Assembly: GCF_014905615.1 (NCBI RefSeq)
Contig: NZ_AQGU01000027.1
Span: forward strand, 1 to 64,000
DNA from: Pseudoalteromonas aliena SW19
Lineage (GTDB): Bacteria; Pseudomonadota; Gammaproteobacteria; Enterobacterales; Alteromonadaceae
Direction of reading: 5' to 3'
Length of the DNA stretch: 64,000 nucleotides
The notes below the pieces were generated by a model. It was not told where the DNA came from. It worked only from the letters and a program-made list of their open reading frames with translations, and made no database searches. Position numbers and translations under genes: made by a program. The stretch's first letter is position 1. Every line of letters begins with the position of its first letter. This document shows, piece by piece, positions 30,893-39,992 of the stretch.

Positions 30893-31547
30893 AACCAAAT
30901 CCACGTTTATTTTTTATCGGGAGCTCGCCATCAAACTGTCTTACTTTTTTACGTATGGTTGAGATGTGTGCTTCCAGCGCATTTTTAGAGAGCATATCAA
31001 ACTGACCTACCACCGCTTCACTTATAAGCTCAAGCCCCAATACTCGCTCTGGGGCGTTAAATAAGCATTCTATTATTTTGTATTCATTACGCGTGAGCTC
31101 AATGGCATGTTGCTTGTAGTTAAGAGTTTTAAGGGAGAGATCTAATACGCAATCACCTACGGTAAGGGTATTTTGTTGGGTTTGCAGTGAACCACGACGA
31201 AGTAATGCAAGGACGCGAGCATGGAGTTCTTCAAACGAAAATGGCTTAGTTAAATAATCGTCAGCGCCTTTCATAAGGCCGCTAATTTTATCTTGAGGCT
31301 CACTTCGTGCCGATAAAATTAGCACACGGCTTTGGCTATTACTGCTGCGCAGTGCTTGTAAAATACTCATGCCATCAACGCTCGGTAGCATTAAATCAAG
31401 TACGAGGAGGTCGTAGTTTCCACTCAGTGCCATACTCAACCCTTCTGAGCCATCACCAGTTTCATCTACGGTAAAACCAAGGTTGCTAAGGCCAACTTGC
31501 AAGCTGCGTCTTAGTGCTTCAGAGTCTTCAATAACGAGGATTTTCAT
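30873..31547 (-). CDS. OmpR-family response regulator of the lipid A modification locus (PmrA-like)
   Basis: Protein of 224 residues. The receiver domain (1-115) has acidic residues VIEDSE at the start, the phospho-Asp in YDLLVLDLMLPSVDG near residue 52, and Lys in YLTKPFSFEEL. The C-terminal winged helix (about 125-220) has ELTRNEYKIIECLF and the recognition part ALEAHISTIRKKVRQFDG, as in OmpR/PhoB/PmrA. It overlaps the kinase gene by 20 bases, ensuring balanced synthesis. The CTTAAG-N5-CTTAAG site before eptA is the likely target. A terminator-like hairpin lies between it and the upstream sulfatase gene. Confidence 0.9.
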   Translation of the reverse strand: MKILVIEDSEALRRSLQVGLSNLGFTVDETGDGSEGLSMALSGNYDLLVLDLMLPSVDGMSILQALRSSNSQSRVLILSARSEPQDKISGLMKGADDYLTKPFSFEELHARVLALLRRGSLQTQQNTLTVGDCVLDLSLKTLNYKQHAIELTRNEYKIIECLFNAPERVLGLELISEAVVGQFDMLSKNALEAHISTIRKKVRQFDGELPIKNKRGFGYVATTK

Positions 31548-31568
31548 GTTTACTCGGTTTATAAAAAT

Positions 31569-31592
31569 AGCCTTGTTACTTTAACAAGGCTT
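31569..31592 (-). terminator. Terminator-like hairpin between the sulfatase-type gene and the regulator gene
   Basis: AGCCTTGTTA and TAACAAGGCT form a 9-10 bp stem around a short loop. On the minus strand the stem is followed by ATTTTTATA. It may damp read-through from eptA-dgkA-sulfatase into the regulator and kinase genes. Confidence 0.7.
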
Positions 31593-31610
31593 TACTATCA
31601 AGTCACTTGG

Positions 31611-33557
31611 TTAATGATACCAACCATTTGTGTAGGCTAGATTACCTAAGTTCGCGTGGGCTAGGGCTTTTCTAACTAGTTGCTCATCGTTTTCACATGG
31701 CACAAGCTGGTTATTGCTATATGTATAGGTGGTTGCTGGTTTTTGTGGTTGTAACACCACCACTTTATTATCGTGCATGTAGGCAAAGTTTTTGTCGTAT
31801 TGCATCATGGCGCGTTGTTTGTTGTCGCTAATTGGCTTTGATAAATCATGGCCTATCATAGGGTGCTTACCACTTGCGCCAATTAAAGACAGTAGAGTAA
31901 CAGGAATATCGATCTGGCTGGCTAGTTGGCTATCTCGTTTATGAGTAATACCTTTACCAAAAATAACGGCCGGAATTTTAAAGTGATCAACCGGTACTAA
32001 ACTTGCCCCAGATACGCGTGAGTCGTGATCGGCAATAACTATAAACACGGTATCGTCCCAGTAGCTCGATTTTTTAGCTTTTTCGATAAAGGTGCCTAGT
32101 GCGTAATCGGCATACTTGGCAGCATTATTACGAGTTTGTTTTTGTTTATCGTACAGCGTTATTTTATCGTCAGGAAAGTCATACGGGCTATGGTTAGAGC
32201 TTGAGAATATAAGGCTAAAAAAGGTTTTTTTTTGATTTTTAAGCTTAGTAAGTTCTATGTCGGCTTGATCGTACAAGTCTTCGTCTGATGCGCCCCACGA
32301 GCCATTAAAGTCTATTTTTTTAAAGTTATTTGTATCTACGATACTTTTAAAACCATTGCCTAAAAAGAAGCTTCGCATGTTATCAAAATGGCTTTCGCCA
32401 CCATAAATAAACTGTGTGTTGTAATTTTGCTTCGCTAAAAAATCAGCAATGGTAAAAAAGTCACGTTGTGATTTATCAAGCTTAACAACCGCACGCGAAG
32501 GCGTTGGTGTAAACCCTGTAATTACCGCCTCAATTCCACGCACTGAACGTGTACCCGTGGCGTATAAATTATCAAACCCCCAGCCTTGTTTATAAAGGGC
32601 GTCTATATTAGGTGTAAGCGGTAAACCACCAAGCGTGCCTACGTAACGAGCACCTAAACTTTCTTGTAAAATAATGACTAGATTTTTTGGTTTACCTGTA
32701 TTACTTGCGCCATGAAACGTTTTTGTAGGGGCGGTTACATCATTAAATGCGGCTTGCGTGTTTTGCATGTTACTACGCACAATACTAAGCAATTCATCGG
32801 TGGGCATTTTGCCATAATAGTCTTGGCTTGATTGCTCATTAGAAAGTTGCTTAACTGCAAATGCGACGCTATAAAGTGAGTTAAGGGTTAAGTCGTTAAG
32901 TAAGTGATCAGTAGAGAACGAGACCATGGCGGGGTTAAGTGGTCTGTGCCCTAATGAGTTACGCGCGCCCAAAATAGTTAAGCATACTAAAACAAGCGCT
33001 AAAATTGATTGATTTAAGCCTGTTAGTGATGACTTGCTTTGCCATTGATTGCTAAATACTTTACTTGCAAATTTACAGCTTAAAATAAGTGCTATAACAG
33101 CAATAAATACTTCTAACTTATAGCCTGAAAAAATCATTTTTGAGACTTCTTTAGGGTAAATTAAATATTCTATAAATAAGCGGTTAGGGCGTAAATCGTA
33201 CTCGTTTATAAACGTAGGCGTAATCACTTCAAAAAAAACAAGTAAAGCAGACATTGTCACTAAATAAATTTTAATGAGGCCGCGTACTTTATTTTGCCAA
33301 CCTACGCTTTGCATCAGTAAAGTAAGTAGTAATGCGGGCATAATAATGTAGCTTAGAGTGGCTATATCAACTCTTAAACCACCTATAAATATAGATAACC
33401 ACGCATGCGATCCAAATACACGCTCCCCTTGCCATATACTTAATCCAAAGCGAGCAAGTGTTAAAAAGCTAAGTGCTAAAATAGCAAATACAATAAAAAT
33501 CCATACAGGGCCAAGTGCATTTTGTATTTTAGGTATAAAAGTTAGCTTTATGCCCAT
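31611..33557 (-). CDS. LTA synthase-like membrane sulfatase (alkaline phosphatase superfamily)
   Basis: Protein of about 648 residues from the ATG at 33557 (GGTGGG seven bases upstream; a TTG at 33572 is an alternative). Five hydrophobic helices fill the first 200 residues, then a periplasmic sulfatase-fold domain (about 290-600). The metal and nucleophile motifs are visible: NLVIILQESLGARYVG, NLYATGTRSVRGIEAV (probable nucleophile Thr) and VFIVIADHDSR. Relatives include LtaS, OpgB/MdoB-type phosphoglycerol transferases and other headgroup transferases, so it probably moves a phospholipid headgroup onto an envelope glycan or lipid. It overlaps dgkA by 10 bp, which fits because such transfer releases diacylglycerol. 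Confidence 0.85.
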   Translation of the reverse strand: MGIKLTFIPKIQNALGPVWIFIVFAILALSFLTLARFGLSIWQGERVFGSHAWLSIFIGGLRVDIATLSYIIMPALLLTLLMQSVGWQNKVRGLIKIYLVTMSALLVFFEVITPTFINEYDLRPNRLFIEYLIYPKEVSKMIFSGYKLEVFIAVIALILSCKFASKVFSNQWQSKSSLTGLNQSILALVLVCLTILGARNSLGHRPLNPAMVSFSTDHLLNDLTLNSLYSVAFAVKQLSNEQSSQDYYGKMPTDELLSIVRSNMQNTQAAFNDVTAPTKTFHGASNTGKPKNLVIILQESLGARYVGTLGGLPLTPNIDALYKQGWGFDNLYATGTRSVRGIEAVITGFTPTPSRAVVKLDKSQRDFFTIADFLAKQNYNTQFIYGGESHFDNMRSFFLGNGFKSIVDTNNFKKIDFNGSWGASDEDLYDQADIELTKLKNQKKTFFSLIFSSSNHSPYDFPDDKITLYDKQKQTRNNAAKYADYALGTFIEKAKKSSYWDDTVFIVIADHDSRVSGASLVPVDHFKIPAVIFGKGITHKRDSQLASQIDIPVTLLSLIGASGKHPMIGHDLSKPISDNKQRAMMQYDKNFAYMHDNKVVVLQPQKPATTYTYSNNQLVPCENDEQLVRKALAHANLGNLAYTNGWYH

Positions 33558-33919
33558 AACACAGCCCACCAAATAAGAGCGGCAATTAGCATAGCTATAA
33601 ACACGCTTGCAGAGGCAATATCTTTAGCGAGCCCCGAAAGCTCATGGTATTCACTGCCAATTCTATCAACTACAACCTCAACTGCCGTATTTACCAGCTC
33701 AGCAAATAATACAAAAAGCAGGCTGGCTATAAGTAATAGCTTATCGCTTAGTGCAATTTCTTGTAGCCACACAAACACACCGAGTAACGAAAACAGTGCT
33801 AGCTCTTGTTGAAACGCCGCTTCAAATCGACTCATCCATTTTAAGCCGTTAAAAGAATGGCTTAAGGTAAAAATAAGGCGCATTAAGCCTTGGCGTTTTA
33901 TAACGGTTTTATTGCTCAT
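33548..33919 (-). CDS. dgkA: Diacylglycerol kinase (second copy, lipid A modification locus)
   Basis: Membrane protein of 123 residues with the DgkA signature ELVNTAVEVVVDRIGSE and the second block SGLAKDIASASV, and three hydrophobic helices. Its start overlaps the eptA stop (ATGA, 4 bp) and its end overlaps the sulfatase gene. EptA uses phosphatidylethanolamine as donor and leaves diacylglycerol, which DgkA returns to phosphatidic acid. The same eptA-dgkA pairing is known beside mobile mcr-3 genes. The sequence is clearly different from the copy at 15127. Confidence 0.94.
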   Translation of the reverse strand: MSNKTVIKRQGLMRLIFTLSHSFNGLKWMSRFEAAFQQELALFSLLGVFVWLQEIALSDKLLLIASLLFVLFAELVNTAVEVVVDRIGSEYHELSGLAKDIASASVFIAMLIAALIWWAVLWA

Positions 33920-35586
33920 AATTGTATTTCGCTTGGTGTTGTTTGGCAGCTAGCAAGTAAATCGAGCGATGCTTGATACGTTTTGCTTTTAATGCCAATT
34001 AAATTTAAAAGGGTGTGAAAAATATTGTTGTGTGAGCGCGCAGCAGTGGTGTCTAAATTAGCCAAGCAGGTATTGGTAATGCGCTGATTATGTTCATCAG
34101 CCCACATATAAAGAGGAACATGCGTTTGTGTGCTAGGTGCAAAGCTATACGGAAAACCATGTAAATAAGCACCGGCTTCGCCAAGTGATTCACCATGATC
34201 AGAGACATATAAAAACTGCTTATCTATATTGTTTGGCAGCGCTTCTAATTGCTCAATCACTAGAGCGTTAACAAAGTCACTGTACGCAATTGTGTTGTCG
34301 TAGGTATTAACTAATTCATCAAGTGAGCAGTTTTGAATGTCGCTTCTGTCGCACGTAGGCGTAAATTGCTTAAATTTATCTGGGTAGCGTTTAAAGTAGG
34401 TTGGTCCGTGTGAGCCCATCATATGTAGGACGATAACGGTATTAGCTTGGCTTAAATTAGCGAGTTTGCGCTTAAGTGGAGCAAGCAGTGCTTCATCAAA
34501 ACAATATTTCCCATCGCAAAGCGCTGATGGGGTGGTCGGTATATCAATATTAACAACACGGGTGCATACATTTTTACAGCCGCTGTTGTTATCAACCCAC
34601 AGTACGCCGCTGCCAGCTTGCTGTGCTAAGTCAATCAGGTTTTGTTGGTTGTCGGCTGCTAATCGATCAAAGTTATTTTGTGTTTGCAGTGAAAACATAC
34701 ACGGCACAGACACAGCCGTAGCGGTGCCACAAGACGCCACATTTTTGAAATACGTCACATTGTACTTTTGTGTGTAAGGATTGGTGTTGCGCTTATAACC
34801 TTGATAAGCAAAGTTTTTTGCTCGTGCGGTTTCGCCAACAACCATAACTGTTACGCTGGTGGTGTTAGGCGCAATAAGCGTAGGTGTTGCATCTATATTT
34901 TTAAATTCCATATTGGTATACAGCAGCTGATCGCGCATATATTTATAACTGCTAGAGAGATACTGAAATGGGATGATTTCTTTTTTTAAAATACGGTTAT
35001 TACGGCCTGTGGCTGCGTAGTCGGCGTAAAAGTTTACGACCACTAAAGCAATTAATGAGCAGCACGCTACAATAAGTTTTATACGACTAATCGCTTCTTG
35101 GTGAGGGCGGGTAAAGTGTATTTTTACTTTGCTTAATATAAAAACAGGTAGCGCACAAAACAGCAGTAGAAAACCTATGAGCTGCGGATTTAAATAGCTC
35201 AGTGCTTCGCTTGAATCCGTTTCAAATGTGTTTTGAATCATTGAATAGTCAAACACGACGCCGTAATTTAATGAGCCGTAAAACACAGCGCTCGAAATTA
35301 TCAGTAAAAAGTAGTTAATTGGCTTTAGTAACCACCTAACCGACACTATCGAAAAGAAAATAATTAAAAGGCATAACAACAGTAGTGGCACTGAAAGTAA
35401 AAATAGCCACGAAAAAGATGCAAGGGAGGTGATGGCGCTAAACGAACCTTGAATAAAAGGAATGTTTATAACTAAACAGTAATAACAGGCAATCATCACT
35501 ACAAAGGCATTTGCACTACAGTGAATGTAAAATCGTTTACTACGATTTGGCTTTTTTTGTGCTGGTGTTTGACTAATGACGTTCAT
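33916..35586 (-). CDS. eptA: Phosphoethanolamine--lipid A transferase (EptA/MCR family)
   Basis: Protein of 556 residues. Five N-terminal membrane helices (first about 185 residues) anchor a periplasmic catalytic domain. It transfers phosphoethanolamine to lipid A, lowering the negative charge and the affinity for polymyxins. The zinc and nucleophile motifs of the family are intact: VMVVGETARAKNF (Glu near 252), SCGTATAVSVPCMFS (nucleophile Thr near 290), YVSDHGESLGE (Asp-His) and a later HGFPY. Disulfide-type Cys pairs are also present (GCKNVC). It is the first gene of a minus-strand operon and has a PmrA-box-like site about 45-60 bp upstream. Confidence 0.95.
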   Translation of the reverse strand: MNVISQTPAQKKPNRSKRFYIHCSANAFVVMIACYYCLVINIPFIQGSFSAITSLASFSWLFLLSVPLLLLCLLIIFFSIVSVRWLLKPINYFLLIISSAVFYGSLNYGVVFDYSMIQNTFETDSSEALSYLNPQLIGFLLLFCALPVFILSKVKIHFTRPHQEAISRIKLIVACCSLIALVVVNFYADYAATGRNNRILKKEIIPFQYLSSSYKYMRDQLLYTNMEFKNIDATPTLIAPNTTSVTVMVVGETARAKNFAYQGYKRNTNPYTQKYNVTYFKNVASCGTATAVSVPCMFSLQTQNNFDRLAADNQQNLIDLAQQAGSGVLWVDNNSGCKNVCTRVVNIDIPTTPSALCDGKYCFDEALLAPLKRKLANLSQANTVIVLHMMGSHGPTYFKRYPDKFKQFTPTCDRSDIQNCSLDELVNTYDNTIAYSDFVNALVIEQLEALPNNIDKQFLYVSDHGESLGEAGAYLHGFPYSFAPSTQTHVPLYMWADEHNQRITNTCLANLDTTAARSHNNIFHTLLNLIGIKSKTYQASLDLLASCQTTPSEIQL

Positions 35587-35630
35587 ATTTAGGCTCGTTT
35601 AAAATAACAACGCCATGCTATGCAACAACA
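35587..35630 (-). other. eptA 5' leader
   Basis: Short stretch between the eptA start codon and the CTTAAG repeats. No clear -10 can be chosen with confidence. Confidence 0.3.
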
Positions 35631-35647
35631 CTTAAGAACTGCTTAAG
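35631..35647 (-). promoter_or_regulatory. PmrA-box-like operator upstream of eptA
   Basis: CTTAAG-AACTG-CTTAAG, two hexamers with a 5-bp spacer, exactly the architecture of the PmrA (BasR) box known from Salmonella and E. coli (YTTAAK-N5-YTTAAK). It ends about 45 bp before the eptA start codon. The regulator encoded four genes downstream is the expected binder. Confidence 0.75.
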
Positions 35648-35852
35648 AGAACCTACGCATTACCTGAAGGTGATAAATAATTTTATTTATAAAAATATTC
35701 TTAAAAATTAATCAAACCTTAAATAAGGGATATAAGAATAGTGAATTTCTGAGAATGAAATTAGAGCATAAAAAAACCACCACCAGTTTATATAATGAAT
35801 TTTAAAACCTGATAAATTGCCTTTTAGTCTTTTTGTTAGATTAACTTTGGTG
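35648..35852. other. Gap between eptA operator and the ilv promoter
   Basis: AT-rich, about 200 bp, with no gene or RNA recognised. It separates the divergent eptA and ilv operons. Confidence 0.4.
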
Positions 35853-35881
35853 TTGACTTAAAGGGCCTAGCGCGGTACTAA
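35853..35881 (+). promoter_or_regulatory. Promoter of the ilv operon
   Basis: TTGACT at 35853-35858, 17-bp spacer, TACTAA at 35876-35881. It lies about 60 bp before the leader-peptide ATG at 35943. Confidence 0.6.
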
Positions 35882-35942
35882 TATAAAAAGAGAGTGAAGA
35901 GTTAATCTTCGCAATAATTGAACAAAATTTGGTATTAATTAC

Positions 35943-36011
35943 ATGCTTACAAATGCACTTAACCTAGTCCTGATTATTATCGTGGTGATTATTCCCGCGA
36001 GGGCTTCGTAG
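35943..36011 (+). CDS. ilvL: ilv operon leader peptide (attenuation peptide)
   Basis: A 22-codon open frame beginning ATGCTTACAAATGC. It encodes MLTNALNLVL followed by IIIVVIIPARAS. Of its residues, four are Leu, five Ile and three Val, with a run of seven consecutive Ile/Val codons. Such a run makes the ribosome stall when charged branched-chain tRNAs are scarce. It is followed by mutually exclusive RNA hairpins at 35998-36070. The role is the same as ilvL before ilvGMEDA in E. coli, although the peptide sequence differs. Confidence 0.9.
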   Translation: MLTNALNLVLIIIVVIIPARAS

Positions 36012-36070
36012 TGCTTTAAAAACTTAAGCATTAAAAAGCCCTCCGCACTTAACCGTTCGGAGGGCTTTTT
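35998..36070 (+). terminator. ilv attenuator (terminator with competing antiterminator)
   Basis: The terminator stem is AAAAAGCCCTCCG at 36033-36045 with CGGAGGGCTTTTT at 36058-36070, a 13-bp perfect match. GCGAGGGCTT at the end of the leader peptide frame (35997-36006) can pair instead with AAGCCCTC at 36036-36043, which would break the terminator. TGCTTTAA and TTAAGCA between them can form a further small hairpin. Confidence 0.88.
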
Positions 36071-36138
36071 AGTTTTAAGGGTAAAGTTTTTAGCGTAAAA
36101 ATGTAATTGGGTTGTCACTGAGGAATGAGGGTTTATTA

Positions 36139-37788
36139 ATGACAGGCGCAGAACTAACAATCGATTTATTGACCAAACACGGCGTAAATGAAGTATTTGG
36201 CTACCCAGGCGGAGCTATTATGCCAATTTACGATGCGCTGTATGGTGCGCCAGTCAAACACTACCTTACTCGCCATGAGCAAGGTGCAGGGTTTGCCGCT
36301 GTTGGTTATGCTCGCAGTACGCGTAAATTAGGCGTGTGCTTTGCAACATCGGGCCCAGGTGCAACTAACTTAATAACAGCCCTTGCTGATGCGATGATGG
36401 ACTCAGTTCCGTTGTTAGCGATCACCGGCCAAGTGCCTACTGCAGCCATTGGATCTGATGCATTTCAAGAAATAGATGTACTAGGTATGTCGCTTTCGTG
36501 TACTAAACATAGCTACATGGTAGAACGAGCTGAAGACTTAGCAGAGATATTACAAGAAGCTATCCATTTAGCGCAAAGCGGCCGACCAGGTCCCGTACTT
36601 GTCGATATCCCAAAAGATATTCAAATGGCGCAAGTCCCTTTTAAGCCTTGGCTTGCAGCTGATGAATACTTACCAGAGTTAGATTTAAAGCAAGTTGCTA
36701 TTGCTAACCAACTGTTGAGTGAGGCTAAACAGCCTGTAGCGTATGTAGGCGGTGGTGTACAAGCTGCTGATGCGCAAGACGAGTTAATGCAGTTTTTAAA
36801 CAAAACGCAGATGCCAGCTGTATCAACACTTAAAGCGCTAGGCAGTGTGTTACCAGATTACGAGCATTACTTAGGTATGTTAGGTATGCATGGTGGTCAA
36901 GCTGCTAATATTGCGGTGCAAGAATGTGATGTACTTGTATGTATAGGTGCACGCTTTGATGATCGCGTAACAGGTAACTTAGCTAAATTTGCAGCTAAAG
37001 CAAAAGTAATCCATTTAGATATAGATGCCGCTGAAGTTGGTAAACGAAAACCTGCTAAAGCCTCATTAATTGCTGATTTAAAAACGTCGTTACCCGCACT
37101 TGAGTGCTTTGTAACACCTAAAGCCTGGTGTGACACAAATAAAGAAATGAATATTAAGCACGCGTGGCGTTACGACTACCCAGGTGAGAAGGTATATGCA
37201 CCGTACTTGTTAAACCAATTGAGCCAACGCATGCCAAAAACGGGTGTTGTGTGTTGCGATGTTGGTCAACACCAAATGTGGGTAGCACAACACATGAAGT
37301 TTACTCACCCGAGTAATCATTTAAGCAGTGGTGGTGCAGGTACAATGGGCTTTGGTTTACCTGCGGCTATTGGCGCGCAGGTAGCACGCCCTGATGACTT
37401 TGTTATTACTGTGTCGGGTGATGGCTCAATAATGATGAATATTCAAGAATTGGCCACTATTCGCCGTAATAATTTACCTGTAAAAATATTAATTTTAGAT
37501 AATCAGCGCTTGGGTATGGTTCGCCAATGGCAGGAACTATTTTTTGAAGGGCGTTACTCTGAAACTGACCTTTCGGATAATCCAGATTTTGTTCAATTAG
37601 CTGCTGTATTTGGTATTCCTGGGCAAACAATTACCCACGCGAACCAAGTTGATGATGCTATTACAGCATTAGTTAACAGTAAAGGCCCGTACATAGTACA
37701 TGCCTGTATTGATAATAAAGAAAACGTTTGGCCACTTGTACCACCTGGGGCTGCTAACGACGAAATGATGACGGAGAAAGCACAATGA
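36139..37788 (+). CDS. ilvG: Acetolactate synthase II, catalytic subunit
   Basis: Protein of 549 residues from the ATG at 36139, preceded by GAGGG. An in-frame TTG at 36112 would add nine unlikely residues. It condenses pyruvate with pyruvate or 2-oxobutyrate in valine, leucine and isoleucine synthesis. FGYPGGAIMPIYDALY then RHEQGAGFAA carries the catalytic Glu. The central FAD-binding domain has GARFDDRVTGN, and the C-terminal thiamine-diphosphate motif is VSGDGSIMMNIQELATI to LDNQRLGM. It is complete and overlaps ilvM by four bases, unlike the frameshifted ilvG of E. coli K-12. Confidence 0.97.
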   Translation: MTGAELTIDLLTKHGVNEVFGYPGGAIMPIYDALYGAPVKHYLTRHEQGAGFAAVGYARSTRKLGVCFATSGPGATNLITALADAMMDSVPLLAITGQVPTAAIGSDAFQEIDVLGMSLSCTKHSYMVERAEDLAEILQEAIHLAQSGRPGPVLVDIPKDIQMAQVPFKPWLAADEYLPELDLKQVAIANQLLSEAKQPVAYVGGGVQAADAQDELMQFLNKTQMPAVSTLKALGSVLPDYEHYLGMLGMHGGQAANIAVQECDVLVCIGARFDDRVTGNLAKFAAKAKVIHLDIDAAEVGKRKPAKASLIADLKTSLPALECFVTPKAWCDTNKEMNIKHAWRYDYPGEKVYAPYLLNQLSQRMPKTGVVCCDVGQHQMWVAQHMKFTHPSNHLSSGGAGTMGFGLPAAIGAQVARPDDFVITVSGDGSIMMNIQELATIRRNNLPVKILILDNQRLGMVRQWQELFFEGRYSETDLSDNPDFVQLAAVFGIPGQTITHANQVDDAITALVNSKGPYIVHACIDNKENVWPLVPPGAANDEMMTEKAQ

Positions 37789-38030
37789 AACATAGCCTAA
37801 CTATTGCATTAAAAAGCCAAAGTATAGCGGTAGAGCGCTTTTTACGCGTTGTGCGTCATCGTGGTTTTGACCTCACGCATTTTCAGCTCAATATGGATGA
37901 TGGCTTATACAATGTGGTCATGACGGTAGATAGTGATAAACCTATTCACCTATTAACCAGCCAGCTAAACAAGCTGGTGGATGTAAAAGAAGTCACTTTA
38001 CAAAATTTACAGCACCAACAGGCTGTGTAA
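37785..38030 (+). CDS. ilvM: Acetolactate synthase II, regulatory small subunit
   Basis: ACT-domain protein of 81 residues, close to the length of E. coli IlvM. Segments such as VERFLRVVRHRGFDL and MTVDSDKPIHLLTSQLNKLVDVKEV fit a single ACT fold. It stabilises and activates IlvG and may set feedback sensitivity. The ATG overlaps the ilvG stop (ATGA). ilvD follows after about 100 bp; ilvE, which lies here in E. coli, is missing. Confidence 0.93.
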   Translation: MKHSLTIALKSQSIAVERFLRVVRHRGFDLTHFQLNMDDGLYNVVMTVDSDKPIHLLTSQLNKLVDVKEVTLQNLQHQQAV

Positions 38031-38133
38031 TTACGCATTAAAAAATAATTTACGAGTAACTGAGTCACTCGGTTATTCACCAATTTTAGAATGAGGAATG
38101 CCCGCTTACATTGCGGCAAAAACTGAGGTAACT

Positions 38134-39990
38134 ATGGCTAAATTAAGAAGTGCAACAACAACTGAAGGACGTAAACGTGCAGGCGCAAGAGCATTATGGC
38201 GCGCAACAGGTATGACAGACTCTGATTTTGGTAAACCGATTATTGCCGTAGTTAACTCGTTTACACAATTTGTACCAGGGCATGTACACCTTAATCAGCT
38301 TAGTGAGCTTATGGGTGAGACAATAACCCAAGCCGGTGGCGTTCCAAAAGAATTTAATACCATTGCGATTGATGATGGTATTGCGATGGGGCACGGCGGT
38401 ATGCTTTATTCGCTGCCTTCGCGCGATTTAATTGCTGATTCGGTTGAGTACATGGTAAATGGTCATTGTGCTGATGCGATGATCTGTATTTCAAACTGCG
38501 ACAAAATTACGCCAGGAATGATGCTTGCAGCACTACGCTTAAACATTCCGGTAATATTTGTATCGGGCGGTCCAATGGAAGCGGGTAAAACTAAACTTGC
38601 TAACATCGACATTAAACTTGATTTAGTTGATGCCATGGTTAAAGGTGCTGATGAATCGGTAAGTGATGCAGATTCAGAGCAAGTAGAGCGTTCTGCGTGT
38701 CCTACATGTGGTTCGTGTTCAGGTATGTTTACTGCAAATTCAATGAACTGTTTGCTAGAAGCGATTGGTTTAGCATTGCCGGGTAACGGTACCACGCTTG
38801 CGACTCATAAAGACCGTAAACAACTGTATGTTGAAGCGGGTGCCCGTATTGTTGATTTATGTCGTGAGTATTACCAAAAAGACAATCAAGATGTATTGCC
38901 ACGCGCTATTGCCAATAAAACAGCCTTTATGAATGCAATGGTTGTTGATATTGCAATGGGCGGCTCGTCAAATACCGTATTACATTTACTCGCTGCAGCG
39001 CAAGAAGCGGGCGTTGATTTTGATATGTCGCACATTGATGCGCTTTCTCGTAAAACACCGTTTTTATGTAAAGTTGCACCAGCAACACCAGAGTACCATA
39101 TTGAAGATGTCCACCGTGCTGGTGGTATGATGGCAGTTGTTCGCGAGCTTGGTAAAGCAGGTTTAGTTGATATGTCGGTTAATCATGTCGCTGGGTCAAC
39201 AATGGCTGAACTTGTTAAAAAATGGGATGCAACTGACCCTACGAACGAAGCGGCGCGCAAGTTTTATCGTGCAGGCCCTGCGGGCATTCGTACCACTAAA
39301 GCAATGAGCCAAGAGTGTCGTTGGGATGAAGGCGATAACGACCGTGTGAATGGGTGTATTCGAAGCGTTGAACACGCTTTTCGTCAAGACGGTGGCTTAG
39401 CTGTGCTTTCGGGGAATTTAGCCGTTGATGGTTGTGTTGTGAAAAGTGCAGGCGTCGTTGACGAAATGCTGCATTTTGAAGGCACCGCAGTAGTGTACGA
39501 ATCACAAGATGATTCAGTAGAAGGGATTTTAAATAACGAAGTAAAAGCCGGCGATGTTGTTGTTATTCGTTATGAAGGGCCAAAAGGCGGCCCAGGGATG
39601 CAAGAAATGCTATACCCAACAAGCTACTTAAAATCGAAAGGCTTAGCTGAAAAATGCGCACTTATTACTGATGGTCGTTTCTCAGGTGGTACTTCGGGTT
39701 TATCAATTGGCCATGTGTCGCCAGAGGCTGCAAGTGGTGGTGCAATTGCTTATGTTGAAAATGGCGACAAAATCATTATTGATATCGCAACACGCGAAAT
39801 TACGTTAGCGCTAAGCGATGAAGAACTTGAGGCACGTAAACAAAAGCAATTAGCACGCGGAAAAATGGCGTACAAACCAGTTGATCGTGAACGTTATGTG
39901 TCGTCTGCTTTAAAAGCCTATGCATTACTTGCAACGAGTGCCGATAAAGGCGCTGTTCGCGATTTAGCTAAATTGGAGGCGCTTAGTTAA
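38134..39990 (+). CDS. ilvD: Dihydroxy-acid dehydratase
   Basis: Protein of 618 residues from the ATG at 38134, with GAGG five bases upstream. An upstream in-frame ATG at 38098 would add 12 residues. It dehydrates dihydroxy acids to 2-keto acids in branched-chain amino acid synthesis. Iron-sulfur cluster Cys residues are visible in [11 protein letters not shown] and in [42 protein letters not shown] near the C-terminus is a family signature. It is followed after two bases by ilvA. Confidence 0.97.
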   Translation: MAKLRSATTTEGRKRAGARALWRATGMTDSDFGKPIIAVVNSFTQFVPGHVHLNQLSELMGETITQAGGVPKEFNTIAIDDGIAMGHGGMLYSLPSRDLIADSVEYMVNGHCADAMICISNCDKITPGMMLAALRLNIPVIFVSGGPMEAGKTKLANIDIKLDLVDAMVKGADESVSDADSEQVERSACPTCGSCSGMFTANSMNCLLEAIGLALPGNGTTLATHKDRKQLYVEAGARIVDLCREYYQKDNQDVLPRAIANKTAFMNAMVVDIAMGGSSNTVLHLLAAAQEAGVDFDMSHIDALSRKTPFLCKVAPATPEYHIEDVHRAGGMMAVVRELGKAGLVDMSVNHVAGSTMAELVKKWDATDPTNEAARKFYRAGPAGIRTTKAMSQECRWDEGDNDRVNGCIRSVEHAFRQDGGLAVLSGNLAVDGCVVKSAGVVDEMLHFEGTAVVYESQDDSVEGILNNEVKAGDVVVIRYEGPKGGPGMQEMLYPTSYLKSKGLAEKCALITDGRFSGGTSGLSIGHVSPEAASGGAIAYVENGDKIIIDIATREITLALSDEELEARKQKQLARGKMAYKPVDRERYVSSALKAYALLATSADKGAVRDLAKLEALS

Positions 39991-39992
39991 TT

